From Aphodousia sp048520025 (GTDB lineage Bacteria; Pseudomonadota; Gammaproteobacteria; Burkholderiales; Burkholderiaceae_F): a stretch of DNA of 14,532 nucleotides. The stretch lies in NCBI GenBank assembly GCA_048520025.1, contig DBFZTP010000088.1:1-14532 (forward strand). Direction: 5' to 3'. The stretch's first letter is position 1. Every line of letters begins with the position of its first letter. The notes under the pieces were generated by a model that was not told where the DNA came from, did not search any database, and saw nothing but the letters and a program-made list of their open reading frames with translations. Shown here piece after piece: positions 6,499 to 12,534 of the stretch. The position numbers and the translations under genes were made by a program.

Positions 6499-7540
6499 AG
6501 TACTTGTCGAAGTATTCTTGGATCTTCTTCGGATCGCTCGTCTTCGTCAAAGCCAATTGCAAGAGCACACGAGCCTTTTGCGGGTTCAAGTATTGACCAG
6601 CAACGAAACCGTACTTAGCGTCATCGATTTCAGCAGCCTTCGTGGCAGAGCCGGTCGGAACGCGCGTAGAACGAACCACGGCGACACCGTCCTTAGCAGC
6701 CTTTTCGAGGATCGGGAAGATGTTCTTGTGGATGTTACCGTTACCAACACCAGCCGTCACGATACCCTTGTAGCCTGCCTTCAACAAAGCTTGAAGCGGT
6801 TCAGCAGGAACGTTGGAGTAGTTGTAAACGATACCGACCTTCGGCAAAGCGTTCAACTTAGAAACGTCAAACGGCGTCTTGGTGGTGTGCGGCGTTGCAG
6901 GCGTGTTACCAAAGTGAACCTTGGAGTTGAAGATGTAGCCCATCGTGCCGAAGTTAGCACCTTGGAACGTTTCAACAGCGGTCGTATTGGTCTTGATAAC
7001 GTCACGAGCACCGATGATCTTGTCGTCCATAGCAACCATCACGCCACGGTTAGCAGCTTCCTTGCTAGCGGCAACAACAACAGCGTTGTAGAGGTTCTTC
7101 GGGCCGTCAGCAGACAAACCAGTAGACGGGAGCATAGCGCCGACGAAAACGATCGGCTTATTGCACTTAGCCGTCAAATGAACGAAGTAAGACGTTTCTT
7201 CCATCGTGTCCGTGCCGTGGGTAACCACGAAACCGTCGACCTTGTTGCAGTCTTCGTTAATCGTCTTAACGAGCTTCAACCAAACGTCATCGGTCATGTC
7301 TTGAGAACCGATTTGAACAACTTGCTTCGGAATGACGTTAGCAACTTCAGCCAATGCCGGAACGGCAGCGACCAAATGGTTAACAGAAACCTTACCTGCC
7401 GTGTAGGCCGTACCCGTAGCGGATTGACCGGCACCGGCGATCGTACCACCCGTAGCCAAAACTTCAACGTTCGGCAAAGCCATGGCGGTAGCACTAGCGG
7501 CCAACAAAGCAGTGGCCAATAAAGTACGTTTCAATTGCAT
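6497..7540 (-). CDS. ansB: Periplasmic type II L-asparaginase
   Basis: Hydrolyses L-asparagine to aspartate and ammonia in the periplasm; 347 aa, near the usual precursor length. A Sec signal peptide is visible (MQLKRTLLATALLAASATAM) with likely cleavage at AMA-LPN. The mature protein starts as in E. coli AnsB. Active-site motif one is ATGGTIAG, with nucleophile T33 of the precursor. Motif two is HGTDTMEET. The catalytic lysine region is IKTNTT. Cysteines in EDCNK and AKCNK match the AnsB disulphide. The GAMLPSTGLSADGPKNLYNAV block differs slightly from E. coli (L for R, K for F). GAGGAG precedes the ATG. A 31-bp dyad lies 32 bp upstream of the start. It terminates at 6441-6474, separate from gluQRS. 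Released aspartate may feed a symporter such as the one at 12535-13755 (inference). Confidence 0.95.
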   Translation of the reverse strand: MQLKRTLLATALLAASATAMALPNVEVLATGGTIAGAGQSATGTAYTAGKVSVNHLVAAVPALAEVANVIPKQVVQIGSQDMTDDVWLKLVKTINEDCNKVDGFVVTHGTDTMEETSYFVHLTAKCNKPIVFVGAMLPSTGLSADGPKNLYNAVVVAASKEAANRGVMVAMDDKIIGARDVIKTNTTAVETFQGANFGTMGYIFNSKVHFGNTPATPHTTKTPFDVSKLNALPKVGIVYNYSNVPAEPLQALLKAGYKGIVTAGVGNGNIHKNIFPILEKAAKDGVAVVRSTRVPTGSATKAAEIDDAKYGFVAGQYLNPQKARVLLQLALTKTSDPKKIQEYFDKY

Positions 7541-7822
7541 AACAGCTCCTCTTTATTTGTTAAGTTATGCGACCGACTGTTGGTTTTTTATAATCAGTCG
7601 GTAATGAGAGTTTTTCACTCACTCGAATGATGTTAACCAAATCTTTTGCCTTTTTTCGGGGAATCCGAGCGTTTTTTGCTTTTAAGCAAGGTCTTAACAA
7701 TTAAAAAGTAACGGAAGTTGTAACTTGTTGAAAATTAAGGATATTTTTATTTTATATAGTCACTTTTACCTATCTAGTTGATTATTAAAGACTTTCCATT
7801 AGTATTAAGGGTAACTTCTAAT
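7541..7822. other. Intergenic control region between ansB and tRNA-Arg
   Basis: About 280 bases without a gene, AT-rich. It holds the ansB leader, the dyad at 7572-7602, a dyad TTGCTT-TT-AAGCAA (7676-7689), and then sequence leading to the tRNA promoter. I see no other gene. The minus-strand open frame crossing 7774-8013 is antisense to the tRNA. Confidence 0.6.
7572..7602 (-). promoter_or_regulatory. Dyad bracketing a candidate ansB promoter
   Basis: ACCGACTG (7572-7579) and CAGTCGGT (7595-7602) are perfect 8-bp inverted arms 15 bp apart. Between them the minus strand reads TATAAA (7592-7587), a good -10 about 45 bp before the ansB start. No -35 matches at proper spacing. The layout suits a repressor operator or an activator-dependent promoter. 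An mRNA hairpin is the alternative. Confidence 0.45.
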
Positions 7823-7850
7823 TTGACAAAACCGAAAATAACATTAAAAT
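7823..7850 (+). promoter_or_regulatory. Sigma-70 promoter of tRNA-Arg
   Basis: Consensus -35 TTGACA (7823-7828), a 16-bp spacer and -10 TAAAAT (7845-7850). The tRNA begins 15 bases after the -10, which fits a short leader. Confidence 0.8.
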
Positions 7851-7865
7851 ACCGAATTCTTAAGT

Positions 7866-7942
7866 GCGCCGGTAGCTCAGTTGGATAGAGTACCTGGCTA
7901 CGAACCAGGGGGTCGCGGGTTCGAATCCTACCCGGCGCACCA
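7866..7942 (+). tRNA. tRNA-Arg(ACG)
   Basis: A complete 77-base cloverleaf. The acceptor strands are GCGCCGG (7866-7872) and CCGGCGC (7932-7938). The anticodon stem CCTGG/CCAGG flanks loop CTACGAA, giving anticodon ACG at 7900-7902. The T loop is TTCGAAT. The discriminator is A and CCA is encoded (7940-7942). The ACG anticodon is normally converted to ICG by TadA to read CGU, CGC and CGA. It has its own promoter and terminator. Confidence 0.97.
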
Positions 7943-7960
7943 CTTAAGATTTTTTTGAAG

Positions 7961-7985
7961 AGGGAGCCGAAAGGTTCCTTTTTTT
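7961..7985 (+). terminator. Terminator of tRNA-Arg
   Basis: AGGGAGCC (7961-7968), a GAAA tetraloop and GGTTCCTT (7973-7980) form an 8-bp stem with two G-U pairs, running into a seven-base T-tract (7979-7985) whose first two T belong to the stem. Confidence 0.85.
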
Positions 7986-7998
7986 GTTTCTGCCGCCG

Positions 7999-8021
7999 GC
8001 AATAGTGTTGCAAACTATTGC
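7999..8021. promoter_or_regulatory. Inverted repeat upstream of rubrerythrin promoter
   Basis: GCAATAGT (7999-8006) and ACTATTGC (8014-8021) are perfect 8-bp arms separated by 7 bases that include TTGCAA. It lies about 26 bp before the predicted -35 of the rubrerythrin gene. It has no T-tract, so an operator is likelier than a terminator. Confidence 0.4.
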
Positions 8022-8046
8022 ACCCATAACTTTATTTAATCTTTGA

Positions 8047-8076
8047 TTCACATCTTTTCTCCAAATCACTTAATAT
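8047..8076 (+). promoter_or_regulatory. Candidate rubrerythrin promoter
   Basis: TTCACA (8047-8052), an 18-bp spacer and TAATAT (8071-8076), about 40 bp before the start codon. An overlapping TTGAT-N4-ATCTT (8043-8056) matches 8 of 10 positions of an FNR/Anr box (TTGAT-N4-ATCAA). Its distance from the predicted start site is not the usual -41.5, so this link is weak. Confidence 0.4.
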
Positions 8077-8117
8077 AGATGGCAGGAATTCATTCTGTTT
8101 CTAAGGAGAAAATCATT

Positions 8118-8657
8118 ATGGAACTCAAAGGTACCAAGACCGAGAAGAACTTGTGGGATGCTTTCGCTGGTGAATCTCAAGCTCGTAACAAGTACACCTA
8201 CTACGCTAGCCAAGCCAAGAAAGATGGCTACGTTCAAATCTCCAATATTTTTGCTGAAACGGCAAAGAATGAAGAAGAACACGCCAAGCTTTGGTTCAAG
8301 CTCTTGCACGGCGGCAAAGTGCCGACCACTGAAGTGAATTTACAAGACGCTGCCAATGGCGAAAACTTCGAATGGACCGATATGTATGAACGTATGGCCC
8401 GTGAAGCTCGCGAAGAAGGTTTTGACGATATCGCTGTGTTGTTTGAAGGCGTTGGTGCCGTAGAAAAAGAACACGAAGCTCGCTATTTGAAGTTGTTGGA
8501 ACGTGTTAAGGGCGGTATGGTCTTTACGCGTGACGGTGACGTGATGTGGAAGTGCAACAACTGCGGTCATATCCACTTCGGTAAGCAAGCTCCGGAACTC
8601 TGCCCGGTCTGCGCTCACCCGCAAGCCCACTTTGAAGTGTTGGCACAAAACTACTAA
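8118..8657 (+). CDS. rbr: Rubrerythrin
   Basis: Non-haem iron peroxidase of the anaerobe oxidative-stress response; reduces hydrogen peroxide in the cytoplasm using electrons passed through its rubredoxin domain. The length of 179 aa is typical. The N-terminal ferritin-like diiron domain shows E19 in GESQARNKY, ExxH at E52-H55 (EEEH) and ExxH at E116-H119 (EKEH). The C-terminal rubredoxin domain has the two CxxC pairs C146-C149 (CNNC) and C162-C165 (CPVC). I chose ATG 8118 because AAGGAGA (8103-8109) precedes it and the diiron domain begins there; the frame open from 8079 adds an unrelated 13 residues. The order of domains is the standard one. It has its own terminator. Its presence fits an anaerobic or microaerophilic gut organism. 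Confidence 0.96.
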   Translation: MELKGTKTEKNLWDAFAGESQARNKYTYYASQAKKDGYVQISNIFAETAKNEEEHAKLWFKLLHGGKVPTTEVNLQDAANGENFEWTDMYERMAREAREEGFDDIAVLFEGVGAVEKEHEARYLKLLERVKGGMVFTRDGDVMWKCNNCGHIHFGKQAPELCPVCAHPQAHFEVLAQNY

Positions 8658-8684
8658 GCCGTTTCTTTAGAGCTTAGTTAAGTC

Positions 8685-8724
8685 AGGCCTGTTGGTGCAT
8701 ATCGCCTCAGCAGGCCTTTGTTTT
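8685..8724 (+). terminator. Terminator of rubrerythrin
   Basis: AGGCCTGTTG (8685-8694) and CAGCAGGCCT (8708-8717) form a 10-bp stem with one G-U pair and a 13-base loop, followed by TTGTTTT. It ends 4 bases before the end of the convergent HMA-domain gene. On the minus strand it lacks a T-tract. Confidence 0.85.
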
Positions 8725-8728
8725 GCGA

Positions 8729-8959
8729 TTACTTGTGGTGGCAGCAGCAACAAGACTTTTCTTCACAAGCCACACCAAAGCCGATGTCTTCGATGGCTTC
8801 TTTCACCTTCGGCATTTCAACGCCCATGGCTTCCCAGCGGGCTTCGCCGGTGGCCAAATCAACACTCACACCCTTGGCACCCGGAAGGGCTTCGAGCGCT
8901 TCTTTAATCGCAGCAACACAATTTTGGCAGTGCATGCCTTCAATTTGAATCTTGTTCAT
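8729..8959 (-). CDS. copZ: Small HMA-domain copper chaperone (CopZ-like) with Cys/His tail
   Basis: Single heavy-metal-associated domain protein, 76 aa. The metal motif is GMHCQNC (8-14), a standard MxCxxC Cu(I) site, followed by AAIKEAL and a DLATGEARWE strand typical of the ferredoxin-like HMA fold. Such proteins carry cytoplasmic Cu(I) to CopA-type ATPases, and the ATPase gene is the divergent neighbour. An unusual C-terminal tail, CEEKSCCCCHHK, adds five cysteines and two histidines beyond the fold, suggesting extra metal-binding capacity. I chose ATG 8957-8959, preceded by GGAGA; the frame extends to 8986 without a better start. The promoter region contains a Fur-like dyad, and the MerR-type site faces copA. 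A mercury or other soft-metal chaperone is the alternative. Confidence 0.85.
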   Translation of the reverse strand: MNKIQIEGMHCQNCVAAIKEALEALPGAKGVSVDLATGEARWEAMGVEMPKVKEAIEDIGFGVACEEKSCCCCHHK

Positions 8960-8990
8960 TTTTTTGTCTCCAAAAGAACTTTTCACTAGA

Positions 8991-9017
8991 ATTGTACCAA
9001 ATGAGATTGATTCTCAA
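8991..9017 (-). promoter_or_regulatory. Candidate copZ promoter overlapped by a Fur-like dyad
   Basis: The minus strand reads -35-like TTGAGA (9017-9012), a short 15-bp spacer, and -10 TACAAT (8996-8991). Overlapping the -35 and spacer is TGAGATTGATTCTCA (9002-9016), which matches 11 of the 14 fixed positions of the 7-1-7 Fur consensus TGATAAT-N-ATTATCA. A repressor bound here would block the promoter. The match is by eye only. Confidence 0.4.
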
Positions 9018-9037
9018 ATAAAACATTACAATTGCTT

Positions 9038-9068
9038 TCAACCTTAAAGTAACTTTAAGGTGTAGAGT
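9038..9068 (+). promoter_or_regulatory. MerR/CueR-type promoter of the copper ATPase
   Basis: A perfect dyad, ACCTTAAAG-N3-CTTTAAGGT (9041-9061), lies between -35-like TCAACC (9038-9043) and -10-like TAGAGT (9063-9068). The spacer is 19 bp. An overlong 19-20 bp spacer filled by a dyad is the hallmark of promoters activated by MerR-family regulators such as CueR through DNA distortion. The regulator gene is not in this window. About 30 bases of leader precede the start codon. Confidence 0.8.
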
Positions 9069-9099
9069 GCACATTAGTTGATAGTCAAAGGAGTCCGTC

Positions 9100-11349
9100 A
9101 TGGCTGACGTGCGGGTCGATCTGAAAATTAGTGGTATGCATTGCGCAGCCTGCTCATCTCGTATTGAACGCGTGGTGGGTAAGCTCGAGAGCGTCAAGTC
9201 GATTAACGTGAGTTTGCCGACGAACCGTGCAAGCGTTTTATTGGGTGAAGCAGAGGATCGTGAGACGGCGTTAAATACCATCATTACCAAAATTCAGAAG
9301 TTGGGCTTTGGGGCCGTGCTCGATGAAGATGAAGACTTGGTGGCGGCTTGGCAGGCTGACCAGCAAAAGGCGGTGGCCGATCTGCGTCAACAGCTCAAAG
9401 CCCTTTGGCCGATGATTTTGCTGGCAACAGTTCTTTTGTACGTTTCCATGGGGGCAATGGTGGGTTTGCCATTGCCGTTTTTTATTGATCCTCATACGCA
9501 AGCGGCCGGATTTGCCACGTTGCAATTGATTTTGGTGGCGCCCATTTTGTATTTTGGTCGACACTTTTATCGTGACGGGTTAAGGAGTTTAATTAACGGC
9601 GCACCTAACATGGATAGCCTTGTGGCTGTGGGCACGGGCGCAGCCTTTTTGTATTCGCTTTACTCCTGGGTGACGATTGTGGCAGGAGACGTCGCTGCCG
9701 TGCATAACCTCTATTTTGAATCGGCAGGCGTTTTGTTGGCAATGATCACTATTGGCCAATACATGGAGGCTCGTTCTAAGCGCCATGCGAGCGAAGCCGT
9801 TGGCTCCTTAATTCGCTTAGTACCTCAAACGGCACGACGTTGGGAAAACGGTCAAGCAACGGAAGTGGAAATTAAGACGCTTCGCTTGGACGATCAAGTG
9901 TTGGTTAAACCGGGCGAACGCATTCCGGTTGACGGTGAAATCGTTGAAGGTCAAAGTGAAGTCGATGCCTCGCTTTTAACGGGTGAAGCTCTGCCCGTGG
10001 CTGTTACGTTGGGCGATAAGGTGATTGCAGGCAGCGTCAATGGCTCCAACCCCTTAATTCTCAAAGTAACGCACTTGGGCAACGATACGGTTTTAGCGCA
10101 AATGATTCGTATGGTGCGCTCCGCTCAAGGCACAAAAGCACCGGTCGCCTCACTTGCCGACCGCGTGAGTTTTTACTTTGTGCCCGCCGTCATGGCGCTT
10201 TCCTTGTTGACCTTTTTCGCCTGGGCGATTTTCTCCGATGAACCGCTTTCTTTAGCCGTGAAGGCAATGATCAGCGTCTTGGTGATTGCCTGCCCCTGTG
10301 CCATGGGGTTGGCAACGCCCACCTCGATCATGGTGGCAACAGCGCGTGGCGCCCAGTTGGGCGTTCTTATTAAAAATGCAGCAGCTCTTGAAATGGCCGC
10401 CAAGGTCGATGTTGTGGCATTTGATAAAACGGGGACGTTAACTTTGGGAGAACCGCGAGTTTTGCAAACGAAGACTTTTGGTTCTGTCACTCAAAGCGAC
10501 GCTCTCTGGTGGGCCGATTGTGTGGAAACGCGCAGTGAACATCCGTTGGGCAAGGCCTTTGCGAAGGCCAATACGCGAGAGGTGTTGGACGTTCAACCCA
10601 CGGTTTATCCGGGTATGGGGATTGGTGCCGAAGTCGATGGCCATCAAATCCTTTTAGGTAACGTGCGTTTAATGCATGAGATGAACGTGGACATCGCCGA
10701 AGGGATGCCTTTCTTGGAAGAGCTCTTAAAAGAGGCAAAGACAGCTCTTCTTTTATCGCGAGACCAACGATTGGCTGCGATTTTTGCGATCAGTGACGTT
10801 GTGCGTCCGGAATCCAATCAAGTGATTAAAGCCTTGCATCAATTGGGCATCCGCACGCTGATGATCACGGGTGATAATCGCAACACGGCCGAGCGTATTG
10901 CGCAGACCTTGGGCATTGAAGAAGTTCATGCTGAAGTGTTACCTCAAGATAAAGCACGAATCATTGGTGAGCTTCAAGCTAAGGGCCTGAAGGTAGCCAT
11001 GGTGGGCGATGGTTTAAACGATGCGCCGGCACTTGCCCAAGCCAATACCGGTATTGCTGTGGCCGAAGGGGTGGACGTGAGTGCGCAGGCCGGTGACTTG
11101 ATTTTGATGCGTCACGGCCTTGAATCGGTGTTGACTGCCTTGCGTTTATCTAAAGCAGCGTTACGCAATATCTACCAAAATCTTGGTTGGGCCTTCGGGT
11201 ATAACATTTTGGGAATTCCCGTGGCAATGGGACTTTTGCATGCGCTCTTTGATGGTCCTATGCTCTCGCCCATGATTGCAGGAACCGCCATGGCGCTTTC
11301 ATCGACCTCAGTGGTGATGAACGCTTTGAGATTAAAGCTGTTTAAATAA
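9100..11349 (+). CDS. copA: Copper-exporting P1B-type ATPase
   Basis: Inner-membrane Cu(I) efflux pump, 749 aa, using ATP to move Cu(I) out of the cytoplasm. It has one N-terminal HMA domain with GMHCAAC (C15, C18). The actuator motif LTGEALPV follows, then the transmembrane CPC (C398, C400) in CPCAMGLATPTS. Phosphorylation site D442 lies in DKTGTLT. SEHPLG is the nucleotide-binding HP motif, and GDGLNDAP (from G636) is the hinge. YN in GWAFGYNILG and MALSSTS near the end are the Cu(I)-class (P1B-1) signatures. AAAGGAG (9087-9093) precedes ATG 9100. The MerR-type promoter at 9038-9068 implies copper induction. copZ is divergent. The gene ends directly against the stop of a minus-strand small gene, with no terminator before it. 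Confidence 0.95.
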   Translation: MADVRVDLKISGMHCAACSSRIERVVGKLESVKSINVSLPTNRASVLLGEAEDRETALNTIITKIQKLGFGAVLDEDEDLVAAWQADQQKAVADLRQQLKALWPMILLATVLLYVSMGAMVGLPLPFFIDPHTQAAGFATLQLILVAPILYFGRHFYRDGLRSLINGAPNMDSLVAVGTGAAFLYSLYSWVTIVAGDVAAVHNLYFESAGVLLAMITIGQYMEARSKRHASEAVGSLIRLVPQTARRWENGQATEVEIKTLRLDDQVLVKPGERIPVDGEIVEGQSEVDASLLTGEALPVAVTLGDKVIAGSVNGSNPLILKVTHLGNDTVLAQMIRMVRSAQGTKAPVASLADRVSFYFVPAVMALSLLTFFAWAIFSDEPLSLAVKAMISVLVIACPCAMGLATPTSIMVATARGAQLGVLIKNAAALEMAAKVDVVAFDKTGTLTLGEPRVLQTKTFGSVTQSDALWWADCVETRSEHPLGKAFAKANTREVLDVQPTVYPGMGIGAEVDGHQILLGNVRLMHEMNVDIAEGMPFLEELLKEAKTALLLSRDQRLAAIFAISDVVRPESNQVIKALHQLGIRTLMITGDNRNTAERIAQTLGIEEVHAEVLPQDKARIIGELQAKGLKVAMVGDGLNDAPALAQANTGIAVAEGVDVSAQAGDLILMRHGLESVLTALRLSKAALRNIYQNLGWAFGYNILGIPVAMGLLHALFDGPMLSPMIAGTAMALSSTSVVMNALRLKLFK

Positions 11350-11508
11350 TCAATGAATCAGAGGCTCAATGTAGCGCCAGATAAAGAAGCAAATCGCTCC
11401 GATGGCTAAGCCTCTGAGCAAAAGCATCACTAAGGCAAAGAGTCGCCCCACGCCTTCCATCAAGGTTTGGGGCGATGTTTCTTTAGTGGGCTTTTTGTTC
11501 TTTGTCAT
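11350..11508 (-). CDS. Small single-span membrane protein, unknown function
   Basis: Predicted 52-aa protein starting MTKNKKPTKETS and containing one strongly hydrophobic segment (LFALVMLLLRGLAIGAICFF) followed by IWRYIEPLIH. The charged N-terminus suggests a single inner-membrane span. Its ATG lies inside the end of the YddG-like gene, overlapping it by 26 bp in a different frame, which suggests translational coupling. Its stop codon touches the copA stop with no gap. No good Shine-Dalgarno sequence precedes the start. I do not recognise a family. It could be a small partner of the exporter, or a conserved short protein that merely follows it. A chance frame is possible, but the TM-plus-charge layout argues against that. 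Confidence 0.5.
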   Translation of the reverse strand: MTKNKKPTKETSPQTLMEGVGRLFALVMLLLRGLAIGAICFFIWRYIEPLIH

Positions 11509-12415
11509 TTTTGAGCGGTTTTTGGACTTTGTCCCAAGTGGCGTGCCAGCAAATAAGGGAGCCAAGCACAACGAAACTCACGCCTTGCCAGAAGCTGTAG
11601 GTGAGTTCTGCGCCAATCCAAAAGGAAGCAAAAACGCAGGAAATCACCGGCGTAAAGTACGAGGCAATGGCCAATACGGTCATGTTACCGTTAATCGTGC
11701 CGTGCGTCCATGCAGCATAGGCAAGACCGGAGGTAAGACCTCCGATTAAAACGCTTAATGTCCCTTTGAGTGTGACCTCGGGCGAGCCACCGACCCCAGC
11801 TAACCAAAGTCCTGCAAAGAGCATGCAGTCGATGCAGAAGATCAACGTACTGCAGTTTTGACCGTGAGACCAAGCGCGAGTCATACTACAAAAGACTGAC
11901 CAACTCAGAGCACCGAAAAAGGCCAAAATGTAGCTGATGGGATTGAGCTTGAAGTGCTCAATAAAGTCTGAAATAGAAGGATTACCGTTACTAAGAATCC
12001 AAAAGATCCCGCAAAAACTCATCAAAGCCCCAGGCACAATCCAAGTGCGAGCGCGTTGTCCGTTAAATACAATGGCGCAGACAATGGTCATCGTCGGCCA
12101 CAAGTAGTTAACCATGCCGACTTCCATGGTTTGTGTGCCACCGTCAGAGAAGTAAAGCGACAAACAAAAGCAGATGGTGGAGAAGTTCGCAACGGCAATG
12201 CCGAAGTATTTGTAGCGCTTGGGCATCTTTTCAAATTTCGGGAAACCGACTAAGAAGAAAAGACTGATGGCGGCGACTAAATAGAGTAGGCACTGGCCTT
12301 GGGCAATACCAAAATTTTCGGCGATTCCTCGAACCAACGACACGCTCGCGCCCCACATAATGGGCGCAAAAAGACCGATCATCGTAGCACCGGCAGGAGA
12401 GCGAAATGAGATCAT
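11483..12415 (-). CDS. yddG: EamA/DMT-family amino acid exporter, YddG-like
   Basis: Inner-membrane exporter of the drug/metabolite transporter superfamily, 310 aa, with ten expected helices. Segments match my memory of E. coli YddG: EVGMVNYLWPTMTIVCAIVFNGQ, VPGALMSFCGIFWIL, PISYILAFFGALSWSVFC, GLAYAAWTHGTINGNMTVLA and SYFTPVISCVFA. YddG exports aromatic and other neutral amino acids and confers methyl viologen effects in E. coli. The ATG at 12415 is preceded by a modest GGTGA; ATG 12382 is an alternative that would remove 11 residues. The last 26 bp overlap the start of a small membrane-protein gene, so the two are probably one operon. The C-terminal tail is basic and lysine-rich. A terminator of the upstream symporter gene isolates it. 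Confidence 0.88.
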   Translation of the reverse strand: MISFRSPAGATMIGLFAPIMWGASVSLVRGIAENFGIAQGQCLLYLVAAISLFFLVGFPKFEKMPKRYKYFGIAVANFSTICFCLSLYFSDGGTQTMEVGMVNYLWPTMTIVCAIVFNGQRARTWIVPGALMSFCGIFWILSNGNPSISDFIEHFKLNPISYILAFFGALSWSVFCSMTRAWSHGQNCSTLIFCIDCMLFAGLWLAGVGGSPEVTLKGTLSVLIGGLTSGLAYAAWTHGTINGNMTVLAIASYFTPVISCVFASFWIGAELTYSFWQGVSFVVLGSLICWHATWDKVQKPLKNDKEQKAH

Positions 12416-12470
12416 AGGTCACCGAAATAAATGAAAAATTAAGGGTGAGATTGTCGAACTTTTCTTTTCG

Positions 12471-12507
12471 AAAAACAAGAGCCACTCAAAGTATTTTTGA
12501 GTGGCTC
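12471..12507 (-). terminator. Terminator of the symporter gene
   Basis: GAGCCACTCAAA (12479-12490) and TTTGAGTGGCTC (12496-12507) form a perfect 12-bp stem with a 5-base loop. The minus strand continues as TTGTTTTT (12478-12471). It lies 28 bases past the symporter stop. Confidence 0.9.
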
Positions 12508-12534
12508 AAGTAAGTTTGCTAATCGCGGCGTGAA

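Noticed and set aside
6518..7522. Long plus-strand open frame of 334 codons
   Set aside because: It is antisense to ansB, which has all asparaginase motifs; the antisense protein is Arg/Asn/Val-biased with no recognisable domain.
7655..7677. Plus-strand hairpin with T-tract (TCGG-GGAAT-CCGA then GCGTTTTTT)
   Set aside because: The stem has only 4 bp and there is no plus-strand gene upstream to terminate.
7774..8013. Minus-strand open frame of 79 codons across the tRNA-Arg gene
   Set aside because: It is the antisense translation of the tRNA (the familiar spurious GRIRTRDPLVRS-type peptide), not a gene.
11358..11417. 9-bp inverted repeat TCAGAGGCT/AGCCTCTGA as a copA terminator
   Set aside because: The arms are 42 bases apart inside the small coding region and no T-tract follows.
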